DNA from: Eubacteriales Family XIII. Incertae Sedis bacterium
GTDB taxonomy: Bacteria > Bacillota > Clostridia > Peptostreptococcales > Anaerovoracaceae
DNA length: 32,332 nucleotides
Reading direction: 5' to 3'
Assembly: GCA_031269205.1 (NCBI GenBank)
Contig: JAISZM010000069.1
Span: 1-32,332, forward strand
In this document: in pieces, positions 16,173 through 24,863 of the stretch
Layout: each line of letters begins with the position of its first letter
Position numbering within the stretch: position 1 is the stretch's first letter
Notes under the pieces: model-generated
Told to the model about the DNA's origin: nothing
Databases searched by the model: none
What the model saw: only the letters and a program-made list of their open reading frames with translations
Made by a program: the position numbers and the translations under genes

Positions 16173-17924
16173 ATGCCGACTCATGCCATCGACCATGAAC
16201 AGATTATTACCCAAACTCCTCACGGAGTCGTCACTACGGATAGTGACTTCATAGTTCGTTACATCAACGCGTCAGCCGAGAGGCTGACCGACGTACGGAA
16301 ACAGGATGTTCTCGAAAAGAATCTCTTCGAAGCCATACCGCAGATGAGGAAAATAAAAGACAGGCTGGACGACAGCGTGCTGAACCGCGTTGAGTCAGGC
16401 GGGAAGACCATTGTCATCAGACATTTTAAGAATATGGAGTCTGACGAGGAAGAACAACGCTCAATGACGTACGTGTTCCTCATCAACGATTACAACGAGA
16501 TCATGTCGCTCACCACGGAGTTTGAACGAACCCAGCAGTTTATAGACGAGCTGCAGGAGATAATAGAAGCCTCCTTTGACGGGATACTTGTCACGGACGG
16601 CGATGGTAACGTGCTGCTTGTAAACCAGTCGTACGTGCGCAATACCAGCCTTCAAAAGGAAGAGATGATCGGCCATAATATGCGTGAAATGATCAACCCC
16701 GACTGGATGAAGGACTCCGTGGCGCTGCTCGTTATCGAGCAGCGCAAGCCAGCGACCCTGCATCACACGACCCGGCACGGCCGCAACATCATAGCGACCG
16801 GCACGCCCATTTTCGACAAAAAAGGCGATATCAAGATGGTCGTGATCAACACGAGGGACATCTCCGAGATATACGAGCTGCGCGACGAGCTGTCAAAGTC
16901 CAAGGAGATGGAAAAACTGTACTTTCGCCAGATTACGGACGAGAACGCCGGCGGCGATTCCCCAAAGATCGTCATCGCGGATTCGAAGATGCAGGACATT
17001 TTCTCCTTGGCGAAGAAGATAGCGGACTTCAACACGAGCGTCCTCATCACCGGGGAGTCCGGAGTCGGCAAGGATGTTCTCGCGAACTACATACACGAGC
17101 ACAGCAGCCTGCGCAAAGATCATCGCTTTGTCGCCGTGAATTGCGGCGCCATACCCGAGAATCTGCTTGAGTCGGAACTCTTCGGATATGACGAAGGAGC
17201 CTTTACCGGAGCGGTCAAGGGCGGCAAGCCCGGACTCATCGAGGCGGCCAACGGCGGGACGCTGTTCCTAGACGAGATCAGCGAGATGAGCCTGCCCCTG
17301 CAGGTCAAGCTCCTGAGGGTGATCGAGTCGCCGACGATCACGCCGGTCGGCTCCCAGCGCAAGATATCGGTTGAATTCAGACTGCTGGCGGCCACCAACA
17401 AGGATCTCGAAAAAGCGGTGGAGAAGGGCGCGTTCCGAAAGGATCTCTACTATCGGCTCAATGTCGTCACGATGAAGATTCCGCCGCTGAGGGAGCGCCG
17501 CGATGAGATATCCGCCTTGGCTCTGCGCTTTCTGCATATGTTCAACAAGCAGTACGGATTGGACAAGAAGATCACACGGGAAGTCATGAAAGAGCTGGAG
17601 GACTATCAATGGGAGGGTAACGTCCGGCAGTTGAAGAACACGGTCGAATACATGGTCGTCGTCAGCAACAACGAATACCTGCAAATCAACGACCTGCCCT
17701 GGATCCAGCAGAGCGGCTCGTCGATGGACGCGGATAAGGGCGATACGGCATCGTACAAGGTGCAGGTCGAAGCCTTCGAGCGCAGACTGTTGACCGATGC
17801 CCTGCGAAAATACGGTTCGTGCAGGAAAGCGGCCGCGGCGTTGAAGATAGATCCGTCCAACGTCGTTAGGAAGATGCAAAAATTCAAGATAAACGCCGAG
17901 AGAGGACGTATCAATGCGGAATGA
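16173..17924 (+). CDS. sigma-54-dependent transcriptional activator, PAS-PAS-AAA+-Fis
   Basis: A 583-residue enhancer-binding protein. Two PAS-like sensor domains lie at about 8-110 and 128-230, a short coiled linker follows, and the AAA+ domain spans about 263-490 with Walker A GESGVGKD (294-301), the sigma-54-contacting GAFTGA loop (342-347) and Walker B TLFLDE (363-368). A C-terminal Fis-type helix-turn-helix is at about 548-573 (CRKAAAALKIDPSNVVRKM). It resembles the RocR/BkdR/TyrR-like regulators that switch on amino acid catabolism in Gram-positive anaerobes; the ligand is unknown. GGAGAGG precedes the ATG. The next genes downstream have -24/-12 promoters and paired palindromes upstream, making it their likely regulator. 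It ends with TGA. Confidence 0.93.
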   Translation: MPTHAIDHEQIITQTPHGVVTTDSDFIVRYINASAERLTDVRKQDVLEKNLFEAIPQMRKIKDRLDDSVLNRVESGGKTIVIRHFKNMESDEEEQRSMTYVFLINDYNEIMSLTTEFERTQQFIDELQEIIEASFDGILVTDGDGNVLLVNQSYVRNTSLQKEEMIGHNMREMINPDWMKDSVALLVIEQRKPATLHHTTRHGRNIIATGTPIFDKKGDIKMVVINTRDISEIYELRDELSKSKEMEKLYFRQITDENAGGDSPKIVIADSKMQDIFSLAKKIADFNTSVLITGESGVGKDVLANYIHEHSSLRKDHRFVAVNCGAIPENLLESELFGYDEGAFTGAVKGGKPGLIEAANGGTLFLDEISEMSLPLQVKLLRVIESPTITPVGSQRKISVEFRLLAATNKDLEKAVEKGAFRKDLYYRLNVVTMKIPPLRERRDEISALALRFLHMFNKQYGLDKKITREVMKELEDYQWEGNVRQLKNTVEYMVVVSNNEYLQINDLPWIQQSGSSMDADKGDTASYKVQVEAFERRLLTDALRKYGSCRKAAAALKIDPSNVVRKMQKFKINAERGRINAE

Positions 17925-17949
17925 ACCCGTAGCGAGGTCGAACAAAACT

Positions 17950-17986
17950 GTTGTGTTTTCGCATCGCTTCATTGCTGTAACGCAAC
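17950..17986. promoter_or_regulatory. paired 16-bp palindromes, candidate activator sites upstream of the transporter
   Basis: GTTGTGTTTTCGCATC (17950-17965) and ATTGCTGTAACGCAAC (17971-17986) both fit an imperfect GTTGCG-N4-CGCAAC palindrome and are offset by 21 bp, two helical turns. The same type of pair occurs upstream of the 20789 operon. They lie about 170 bp upstream of a -24/-12 element, a usual distance for sigma-54 enhancers. A T7/A8 tract at 18038-18055 between them could help DNA bending. Confidence 0.55.
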
Positions 17987-18141
17987 GCCGGCGCTGCTTA
18001 GGGAGAGACTGCCTCTAGCGTTCCGTCCCGTACCAAATTTTTTTCTTAAAAAAAACGATGGCCGAAAATCGCGAAATACCAACAACGGAGTACATTTTGC
18101 AAATAAAAATTTTCAGAAGATTCACTTGATTGTGCAAAGTA

Positions 18142-18155
18142 GGAATAAGACTTGC
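18142..18155 (+). promoter_or_regulatory. sigma-54 promoter for the YkvI-like transporter
   Basis: GG (18142-18143), 10 bases, GC (18154-18155) within AGGAATAAGACTTGCGT fits the -24/-12 pattern with a good TTGC -12 half and a weaker -24 half. A second GG-N10-GC at 18087-18100 (GGAGTACATTTTGC) is an alternative. The 418-base gap 17925-18342 holds these elements and no credible gene; the 74-residue minus-strand ORF there is AT-rich noise. Confidence 0.5.
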
Positions 18156-18342
18156 GTAAACAGTAATAAGGTGTCATTGAGTATGAGATGAGATTCGTTT
18201 TTTGTTTTTTCGTTGCGTCATGATGAGGAAAGGAGGTTTTTTCTGACGTATTATACGCCATTTTATTCATTGTTTATCAAAAATGAGTGTGACCGGCGCC
18301 AATATACCTCATATGCGCCGGGAGTCAATGGAGGAGACACAA

Positions 18343-19521
18343 ATGGAAGAAAAGAAAAAGTTTCAGATGCCGGTATTTCTGATGATAGCGGGCGCGTACT
18401 CGTCGTATACCATCGGCGCGGGCTTCGCGTCGGGCAACGAGGTCATGCAGTTCTTCGGATCGTGGGGCGTGCCGACCGCTTTCGTGGCGGCTCTCTGTAC
18501 GCTCGTAATGACCGCGTATTTCTGCGCGAGCGCCTACAGGGCGGGGCAGTCGAATACGTTTGAAAAGCCGCATGACGTGTACGTCTATTTCTGCGGCAAA
18601 TACGTCGGCTGGGTATTTGAAGTCTTCGTCATCATCTTCGTGCTCGGCATATTTGCGACGATGTTCTCGGGCGCGGGTTCGATGCTGAACCAGTTCCTCG
18701 GGCTGAATCAGTACGTCGGCTCGATCATCATCGGTATCATAGCGTCGGTCGTCGTCTTCGGCGGTTTCAAGAGAGTGGCTGCGGTACTCGGATACGCGGG
18801 CATCCTAATCATCGCTTTCGTCGTGGTCGTCGGCATCATCACGCTTGCCAGCCCGAACGCCAGCCTTGACCAGTCCGCGAATGTCGCGCAGATGGTCGCT
18901 GACGGGAAGATATGGCAGGCCAACCTCATGGAACTCCCGCCGCTCAGCTTCATACCGGGATTCGCGGGACTGAACGGACCTGTTCTTGAAGGCTTCTGCT
19001 ACGCGGGCGTCTGCCTGATCGTGAGTATCCCCTTCATCGTGGCTCAGGGTCGTCAGACGAAGAACATGAAAGAGGCTTTAGGCAGCGGCATCTTCGCCGG
19101 CATATTCTTCTCGGTCGGCATGATCCTCGTCATCTGCATCCTGCTCGGCAATTTCCAGTACATCACGGACGCGAATGGCGACATGCAGCCGATACCGGCG
19201 CTCGCGGCTGTCGAAGGACTTCTCGGCAGGGGCACGGGAGCGGTCTACATGATCATACTGATCGCGGGCATCTTCACGACAATCACGGGTTATCTGTGGC
19301 TGCTCACGGATCGCGTGTTCGGCGAAGTCAAGAATAAGAAGAGCAACATATTCACGGCTATACTCATGATCATCGGCGTGGTGCTCGGCGGCGTGCTGCC
19401 GTTCAGCGCGGTTGTGAACTTCCTCTGGCCGCTCTCAGGTTTCGCGGGCATCATCTTTGTCATCTTCATGATCGTCAAGGATATCCGCGCAAGCGGCGCG
19501 AAGAAAGATCAGGCAGCCTGA
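18343..19521 (+). CDS. YkvI-like membrane transporter (COG3949)
   Basis: A 392-residue protein with about 10-11 membrane helices. It begins with a LeuT-fold-like unwound first helix (YSSYTIGAGFASGNEVMQFFGSWG), as in YkvI and related putative amino acid:cation symporters. Such proteins are frequent beside anaerobic amino acid degradation genes. Start placed at 18343 (MEEKKKF), because GGAGGAG lies six bases upstream and the track start at 18283 has no ribosome-binding site. It is followed by a strong terminator, so it forms its own transcript. With a sigma-54 promoter and enhancer-like sites upstream, it probably imports the substrate of the downstream catabolic cluster; that is inference from context. 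Confidence 0.85.
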   Translation: MEEKKKFQMPVFLMIAGAYSSYTIGAGFASGNEVMQFFGSWGVPTAFVAALCTLVMTAYFCASAYRAGQSNTFEKPHDVYVYFCGKYVGWVFEVFVIIFVLGIFATMFSGAGSMLNQFLGLNQYVGSIIIGIIASVVVFGGFKRVAAVLGYAGILIIAFVVVVGIITLASPNASLDQSANVAQMVADGKIWQANLMELPPLSFIPGFAGLNGPVLEGFCYAGVCLIVSIPFIVAQGRQTKNMKEALGSGIFAGIFFSVGMILVICILLGNFQYITDANGDMQPIPALAAVEGLLGRGTGAVYMIILIAGIFTTITGYLWLLTDRVFGEVKNKKSNIFTAILMIIGVVLGGVLPFSAVVNFLWPLSGFAGIIFVIFMIVKDIRASGAKKDQAA

Positions 19522-19532
19522 TCGTAGATTAA

Positions 19533-19574
19533 AAAGCTCCGCGCGGTCTGTGGTTCCGCGCGGGGCTTTGTTTT
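19533..19574 (+). terminator. rho-independent terminator after the transporter
   Basis: A 14-bp stem (19533-19546 with 19556-19569, one G-U pair, 9-base loop) is followed by GTTTT. This is the clearest intrinsic terminator in the window. Confidence 0.88.
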
Positions 19575-19612
19575 ATATTAGGTTTCCGGGGTGGATTTTA
19601 GAGGAAAGAAAT

Positions 19613-20401
19613 ATGGATCACCGAAAGACAAACAGACAATATGGCTATCTGTCGCCTGAAAACAACGGGGTGGTCGTCAGGACGCTGGATTACCAGCAGG
19701 TAGCCGGATACGGCGTGGGTATCATATATATAGGGAGCTTGAATTACCCCTATTTGCCGGGGAACGTCGTCAACGCGTACACCTACGATTTTCCGGTGCG
19801 CCTGCAACCGGTGCCGACGGATATACCGCGTCTTTTCGCGGCGGATCCGACGATAGCGGACGACATCATAGCCGTATGCAGACATATGATAGACTTCGAA
19901 GGCGTGCGCGCCATCTGCGCGGCATGTGGTTTCTTCGGAAATTTCCACCAGCAGGTGGCCGAGGCGCTTGAGGTGCCGGTCGCTCTGTCGAGTCTCACGC
20001 AGGTGCCGTTCATCAGGAATCTCATCAAGCCCAGCCAGAAGATCGGCGTCTTGACAGCGGACAAGTCCTCGCTCACGCCCAAGCTTTTGGATAATTGTTT
20101 CATCACCGACCATGACCAGCTCGTAGTGAAGGATTTGCGCCACGCGCCCGAGTTCTCCTGCATTCTTGAATACCGCGGCGAATTTGACAACGGAGAGGTG
20201 AGGAACGAGGTCGTTTCGGCGGCTCTGGAGCTTCTGGAGGAGGACGCTGACATCGGCGCCATTGTACTTGAGTGCAGCGATATGCCGCCGTACGCCTATG
20301 CCGTACAGCAGGCGACCCAGTTGCCAGTCTTCGATTTTATCACGCTGATCAAATGGCTGCATAGCGGAGTCCATTATGGTCCGTACAGCGGATGGATATA
20401 G
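19613..20401 (+). CDS. aspartate/glutamate racemase superfamily protein
   Basis: A 262-residue protein of the Asp/Glu/hydantoin racemase fold, a cofactor-free family that uses two cysteines as acid-base pair. Candidate cysteines are in ICAACGFFGN (first half) and VLECSDMPPYA (second half). It could interconvert D- and L-forms of an amino acid feeding the downstream pathway, or be a relative with a different role; substrate is not visible. The ATG at 19613 has GAGG upstream. The track start at 19550 lies in the terminator hairpin. The gene ends in TAG, and the frame then stays open for 94 further codons up to a TAA at 20686, across DNA that looks regulatory. Confidence 0.8.
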   Translation: MDHRKTNRQYGYLSPENNGVVVRTLDYQQVAGYGVGIIYIGSLNYPYLPGNVVNAYTYDFPVRLQPVPTDIPRLFAADPTIADDIIAVCRHMIDFEGVRAICAACGFFGNFHQQVAEALEVPVALSSLTQVPFIRNLIKPSQKIGVLTADKSSLTPKLLDNCFITDHDQLVVKDLRHAPEFSCILEYRGEFDNGEVRNEVVSAALELLEEDADIGAIVLECSDMPPYAYAVQQATQLPVFDFITLIKWLHSGVHYGPYSGWI

Positions 20402-20420
20402 ACTGATCTTCGGACAAAGC

Positions 20421-20545
20421 GTTGCGCTATTGCACTATTTGGTGCGGTGACGCAACACTTGGCGGTCGGCTCTGCGCCGGCGCAACGAGAACAAGAGAGT
20501 CGGAGCCTCTCCCGCAGGAGTCGAAGACGGTTGCGTCGGCGTAGA
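20421..20545. promoter_or_regulatory. cluster of GTTGCG-N4-CGCAAC-type palindromes upstream of the hydroxyacyl-CoA operon
   Basis: Two clear 16-bp sites, GTTGCGCTATTGCACT (20421-20436) and GGTGCGGTGACGCAAC (20441-20456), are offset by 20 bp. Looser copies are TCTGCGCCGGCGCAAC (20471-20486) and GTTGCGTCGGCGTAGA (20530-20545). They match the pair upstream of the transporter and precede a strong -24/-12 promoter by 120-245 bp. The 387-base gap 20402-20788 contains only these sites and the promoter. Confidence 0.6.
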
Positions 20546-20665
20546 TCCAATGAAAATCATACCGACGTTTTCCTTAGAAATTTGCGGTTTTCTAGCGATT
20601 CGGCTCAGGTAGCGTGCCTGTTCGCCGCGCGTCGTGAAATAATAGTTGCCGCCATAGCCTTCATA

Positions 20666-20679
20666 GGCACGATCCTTGC
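20666..20679 (+). promoter_or_regulatory. sigma-54 promoter of the hydroxyacyl-CoA dehydratase operon
   Basis: AGGCACGATCCTTGCAT contains GG (20666-20667), N10, GC (20678-20679) and matches the sigma-54 consensus TGGCACG-N4-TTGC nearly completely. Transcription would begin near 20690, about 100 bases before the TTG start at 20789. Confidence 0.8.
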
Positions 20680-20788
20680 ATTATAATCAAGCGTATGGTC
20701 ATTGTTCTTTCCGGCGAAGTCCTTTTTAGTGAGCGGGGTCTTCGGTCGGCTGACAAAAAATAATGTTCAATCTAGTGAGGAGAGTGAG

Positions 20789-21994
20789 TTGAGCGAACAA
20801 AAAACATCGAAGGAGCTTTTGAATGAGCTTCTGGAGACGCATTACGACAATGCGATGAAGGTCCAGAGCGAAGGCAAACTTTTGGCGTGGTGTACTTCTA
20901 TCTCGCCGCAGGAATTGCTTGAGACGATGGATATCTATGCGGTCTATCCGGAAAATCACGCCGCCGCGATCGGAGCGCGCAAGCAGGCGCCGGACTTTAT
21001 CAACTATTCGGAGAGCAACGGTTATTCCTCCGACCTGTGTTCGTATGCGCGGGTCAACCTCGCCTATATGGATATCCTGCAAAGCGAGGCCGGCAATATA
21101 CCGCGGCCCGATCTGATCTTTTGTTGCAGCAATATCTGCAACACGGTCTTGAAATGGTACGAGAACATTTCGAAAGAGCTGAATATCCCGTTGATCGTCT
21201 TCGATACGCCGTTCAATCACCAGTACGAGGTGAATGACCAGTGTACTCAATATATCAAGGGTCAGCTCCTTGAAGCGATCGGGAAGCTCGAGCAGATTAC
21301 TGGCAGGAAGTTCGATCACGATCGCTTCCGGGAGGTCATGAAGATCTCATCGGAAACGTCCAAGTGGTGGAAAAAGGCTTCGCTGGAAGCGGCGGCAAAG
21401 CCATCCCCGTTGAACGGGTTTGAACTGTTCAACTACATGGCGGCGATCGTCTGCGCGCGCGGAACCGTCGCGGGTCGGGATCTCTACAAACTCTGGTATG
21501 AAGAACTTCGGGACAAGGCCGCGAAGGGTCTCGGTCCCTGGAAGGACGAAGATGAGAAATACCGCGTCATGTGGGACGGCATCGCCTGCTGGCCCTATCT
21601 CGGTCTCACGTACAAAACGCTGAAGAAATACGGAATCAATATGGTCACGTCCACCTATCCGGACTCATGGTATATCGTCTATGATGTGGACGACCTCGAT
21701 GGAATGGCTCGTTGCTACAGTTCGAATTACGTCAACAGGAATCTTTCTTTCGGCGCGGACAACATCGTGGATATCGTGAACAAATTCTCTCTGGACGGTA
21801 TCGTCTTCCACTCCAACAGAAGCTGCAAGCTCATGGATTTTCGGCAATTTGAGATACAGCGTCAGGTTGAAGCCCGCACGGGCGTCCCGTCGATCATCTT
21901 CGACGGCGACCAAACCGATCCGAGAGCGTTCAATCCGTCTCAGTTTGAGAACAGGATTCAGGCCCTTGTTGAGATGATGGAATCAAGAAGGTAA
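20789..21994 (+). CDS. 2-hydroxyacyl-CoA dehydratase-type subunit (first)
   Basis: A 401-residue subunit of the 2-hydroxyacyl-CoA dehydratase/benzoyl-CoA reductase family (HgdA/HgdB-like). These heterodimeric, oxygen-sensitive iron-sulfur enzymes remove water from (R)-2-hydroxyacyl-CoA by a ketyl-radical route after ATP-driven electron injection by an activator. Cysteine-containing segments visible include LLAWCTSISP, IFCCSNICNT, WDGIACWPY and FHSNRSCKLMD, which supply cluster ligands. The start is TTG 20789 with AGGAG six bases upstream; the longer track ORF begins in the leader. It is the first gene of a long operon behind a sigma-54 promoter, 15 bases before the second subunit. The true substrate is unknown; members of the family also act in 2-hydroxyglutarate, lactate, phenyllactate and isocaproate routes. 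Confidence 0.88.
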   Translation: MSEQKTSKELLNELLETHYDNAMKVQSEGKLLAWCTSISPQELLETMDIYAVYPENHAAAIGARKQAPDFINYSESNGYSSDLCSYARVNLAYMDILQSEAGNIPRPDLIFCCSNICNTVLKWYENISKELNIPLIVFDTPFNHQYEVNDQCTQYIKGQLLEAIGKLEQITGRKFDHDRFREVMKISSETSKWWKKASLEAAAKPSPLNGFELFNYMAAIVCARGTVAGRDLYKLWYEELRDKAAKGLGPWKDEDEKYRVMWDGIACWPYLGLTYKTLKKYGINMVTSTYPDSWYIVYDVDDLDGMARCYSSNYVNRNLSFGADNIVDIVNKFSLDGIVFHSNRSCKLMDFRQFEIQRQVEARTGVPSIIFDGDQTDPRAFNPSQFENRIQALVEMMESRR

Positions 21995-22009
21995 AGGGGG
22001 CGTAACACG

Positions 22010-23143
22010 ATGAATGGAATCAATGACAAGATAAATGAACTGAAAGCAATCTCACAGAATCCCGGACAATCGGTAGCTCAGGCGATCAAGGACACGGGCA
22101 AAAAGGCGGTTGGCTGTTTCCCGATATATACGCCGGACGAGGTCGTGTACGCCCTCGGTCTCCTGCCTGTCGGCATGTGGGGCGGTCCTTCGAAGGGAAA
22201 CAAGTCCAGCAAATACCTCCAGACATTCTGCTGTTCGATCATGAAGGCTAATACGGAGCAGGCTCTTGGCGGAGACTATGATATGCTCAGCGCGGTGATA
22301 GTCACGTCGTTTTGTGACACGCTGAAATGTATCATCGAAGATTGGAAAATCGCCGTTCCCCATCTGAACATCGTCCCCATCGTCTATCCGCAAAACCGCA
22401 AATCAAACTCTGGCAAGACATATTTCAAAGCGGAGTTGAAGAGGGTCGCCGACGAACTCGCGGAGATTACGGACACGTCGTACACGGACGAAAGCCTCGC
22501 CGCCGCCGTCGACCTCTATGACGAATACCGCCGAACGCTTCAGGATTTCGTGAAAAGTGTCGCCGAAAAGCCGGGTCTCATCACTCCGCTTGAACGGCAT
22601 CACGTCGTCAAGGCCGGTTATTTTATCGACAAAAAAGATTATGTACCCAAGGTGAAAGCCCTCACCGAGGACATTAGAGCGGCGGAAGTTCCCTCAGACA
22701 GACAAGGTCTCAACCCGATCGTGATATCCGGAATCATCGGGGAACCCGACGGTTTGCTCGAGGTCTTTGACGAGTGCGGATTCACCGTCGTCGGCGACGA
22801 TCTTGCGCAGGAATCGCGCCAGTTCAGGACGATCGCGCCGAATGTCGGCGATGGATTTGATCGTATGGTCGAGCGCATAGCAATGCAGGATGGTTGCGCG
22901 TTCCTGTATGACGAAGAGAAAAGGCGAGGCCGGATGATCGTTGATCTGGCCAAAGAGACCGGAGCGGTCGGCGTCATTTTCAATCAGCTCAAGTTTTGCG
23001 ATCCGGAGGAATTCGATTGGCCCCTCGTCAAGAAGGAGTTCAACGCGGCGGAATTGCCGTACCTCTACATAGAGACCGAGCAGCAGATGGATTCGCTTGA
23101 ACAGGTGAGAACCAGCATTCAAACCTTTGGAGAGTTGCTCTGA
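22010..23143 (+). CDS. 2-hydroxyacyl-CoA dehydratase-type subunit (second)
   Basis: A 377-residue paralogous partner of the preceding subunit. Family features are KKAVGCFPIYTPDEVVYALGLLPVGMWGG near the N-terminus, YLQTFCCSIMK, VTSFCDTLK, and the C-terminal GVIFNQLKFCDPEEFDWPLVKKEF with ETEQQMDSLEQVRTSIQTF, which is typical of HgdB/BcrB-like proteins. Together the two subunits would form the dehydratase component carrying 4Fe-4S clusters. GGGGG and nearby purines precede the ATG. Its TGA overlaps the ATG of the activator gene by one base (TGATG), so the subunits and activator are translationally coupled. Confidence 0.88.
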   Translation: MNGINDKINELKAISQNPGQSVAQAIKDTGKKAVGCFPIYTPDEVVYALGLLPVGMWGGPSKGNKSSKYLQTFCCSIMKANTEQALGGDYDMLSAVIVTSFCDTLKCIIEDWKIAVPHLNIVPIVYPQNRKSNSGKTYFKAELKRVADELAEITDTSYTDESLAAAVDLYDEYRRTLQDFVKSVAEKPGLITPLERHHVVKAGYFIDKKDYVPKVKALTEDIRAAEVPSDRQGLNPIVISGIIGEPDGLLEVFDECGFTVVGDDLAQESRQFRTIAPNVGDGFDRMVERIAMQDGCAFLYDEEKRRGRMIVDLAKETGAVGVIFNQLKFCDPEEFDWPLVKKEFNAAELPYLYIETEQQMDSLEQVRTSIQTFGELL

Positions 23144-23919
23144 TGCCCGAACGCGCCTATATGGGAATCGACATAGGCTCGTCCTCGTCGAAGGCGGTGA
23201 TTATCGACAGGGACGCCGCTATCAGAGGTGAACACATCATCAATCTCGGTACGGGTAGCCGTGGACCCGCCGATGCGATTGCGAAGGCCTTTGAACAGGC
23301 CGGTATTACGAAGGTCGACAGGACTGTCGCGACAGGGTACGGGCGCATTCTCTTCAAGGAGGCAGACAAGCAGATCACGGAGATCAGCTGTCACGCGCGC
23401 GGCGTCAAACAACTTGTTCCGACGGCGGAAACCGTCGTCGACATAGGAGGGCAGGACGCGAAAGTCATCCGGGTCAAGCCGGATGGCAGAGTTGAAAATT
23501 TCGTCATGAACGACAAGTGCGCAGCCGGCACCGGCAGGTTTCTCGAGGTGATGTCGCGGGTTCTAGGTGTGGGGATCGACCAGCTCTCGGAACTCGCCGA
23601 CAAAGGCAAGCCGGGCGTCAATATCAGCAGCACCTGTACGGTGTTCGCGGAGTCGGAGGTGATCTCGCAGTTGTCCTCCGGCAGCAGCATAGAGGATGTA
23701 GCGCTCGGCGCGCATCGGTCTATCGCCGAGAGGATCGTGGGCCTTGCCGGGCGCGTCGGCATTGAGGACGATGTCGTCATGACCGGAGGCGTAGCGTTGA
23801 ACGATAGTGTCGTGCAGGCGGTGGAGGATGTTTCCGGCCACAAGATAACACGACTCAAGGATCCTCAGGGTATGGGCGCCTTCGGGGCGGCTCTCTACGC
23901 AAGGGATCTGGACAATTAG
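23143..23919 (+). CDS. hgdC: 2-hydroxyacyl-CoA dehydratase activator ATPase
   Basis: A 258-residue member of the ASKHA (actin/Hsp70-like) ATPases, the archerase-type activator that injects a high-energy electron into the dehydratase at the cost of ATP. The phosphate-1 motif MGIDIGSSSSKAVI (7-20), DIGGQDAKVI (100-109) and MTGGVALN are present. The homodimer shares one 4Fe-4S cluster through Cys126 (NDKCAAGTGRF) and Cys165 (ISSTCTVFAESEVI), both conserved. It is coupled to the second subunit by a one-base overlap. The stop is TAG followed directly by TGA, so any UAG read-through would add one residue only. The symbol refers to the family, not to proven 2-hydroxyglutaryl-CoA specificity. Confidence 0.93.
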   Translation: MPERAYMGIDIGSSSSKAVIIDRDAAIRGEHIINLGTGSRGPADAIAKAFEQAGITKVDRTVATGYGRILFKEADKQITEISCHARGVKQLVPTAETVVDIGGQDAKVIRVKPDGRVENFVMNDKCAAGTGRFLEVMSRVLGVGIDQLSELADKGKPGVNISSTCTVFAESEVISQLSSGSSIEDVALGAHRSIAERIVGLAGRVGIEDDVVMTGGVALNDSVVQAVEDVSGHKITRLKDPQGMGAFGAALYARDLDN

Positions 23920-23967
23920 TGATTTGCCATAGAGTTTACAGGAAGAATAAAAAGGAGGTACTAAACT

Positions 23968-24825
23968 ATGGACATCAAGAAGGTAGCTATGGTAGGCGGT
24001 GGTACAATGGGCAATCAAATTGCCATACAGGTCGCGATCTCGGGCTATGAGACACGCCTTTACTCGCGCAGTCAGAGTACCGTCGATAAGGCGAAGTCTT
24101 TCGCGGACGGTTGGTTTGCGAAGCAGGTCTCAAAGGAGAAATTGACGCAGGCGGACGCCGATGCGCATAAAGCGCGTCTCAGTTTCACGACGGATCTCGC
24201 CGACGCGGTCAAAGATGTGGATCTCGTGATCGAAGCTGTTGTGGATGTGCTCGATACAAAACGGAAAGTTCTCGCGCAGATTGACGCATTGACACCCGAT
24301 ACTACTATCTTTGCAAGCAACAGCTCATACATCGTCGCCTCACGGTTTGCGGATGCCGTGAAAGACCCGAGCAAGGTGATGAATCTGCATTTCTTCAATC
24401 CCGCCCTCATCATGAAGCTCGTCGAAGTCGTCCGGGGTCCGCACGTTTCCGACGACACGATCGACACGATGATCGAGTTCGTCAAGTCGATAGGCAAGAT
24501 ACCGGCCGTCGTCAACAAGGAGATATACGGGTTCATCGTGAACCGGGTATTCAGCGCCATCACAAAGGAAGCCTGCTATATGTACGATCAGGGCGTCGCG
24601 TCCTATGAGGATATCGACAACGCCGTGAAGTACGGGCTTTCCCACCCGATGGGGCCGTTTGAGCTGCTTGACCTGACCGGCATAGATCTCGAGTACGACG
24701 TGTTGACCGAGAAGTACAAGACGACGGGTGACCTGGCCGACAAGCCGAGCGTAACCCTCGTCGAACACCACGCGAGGGGCGAGTACGGAAGAAAGACGAA
24801 GAAGGGCTTCTACAGTTACGAATAG
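23968..24825 (+). CDS. 3-hydroxyacyl-CoA dehydrogenase
   Basis: A 285-residue NAD(P)-dependent dehydrogenase of the HbdA/PaaH type that interconverts 3-hydroxyacyl-CoA and 3-oxoacyl-CoA. The dinucleotide motif GGGTMG (10-15), FASNSSYIV, the catalytic-His segment NLHFFNPA (His141) and VEVVRGP, and the C-terminal NRVFSAITKEA and GLSHPMGPFELLDLTG are all conserved; the length is standard (about 282). AAGGAGG lies nine bases upstream. It precedes a thiolase gene, suggesting successive oxidation and thiolytic cleavage of a C4-C6 acyl-CoA, although no enoyl-CoA hydratase is seen in the window. It ends in TAG. Confidence 0.93.
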   Translation: MDIKKVAMVGGGTMGNQIAIQVAISGYETRLYSRSQSTVDKAKSFADGWFAKQVSKEKLTQADADAHKARLSFTTDLADAVKDVDLVIEAVVDVLDTKRKVLAQIDALTPDTTIFASNSSYIVASRFADAVKDPSKVMNLHFFNPALIMKLVEVVRGPHVSDDTIDTMIEFVKSIGKIPAVVNKEIYGFIVNRVFSAITKEACYMYDQGVASYEDIDNAVKYGLSHPMGPFELLDLTGIDLEYDVLTEKYKTTGDLADKPSVTLVEHHARGEYGRKTKKGFYSYE

Positions 24826-24863
24826 GGGCAGTTAGCGCTAGTTTCAAAGGAGGAAAAGTTATC

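Noticed and set aside
18046-18270. 74-residue minus-strand ORF in the gap after the activator
   Set aside because: AT-rich, no ribosome site, and overlaps the -24/-12 elements and A/T tract.
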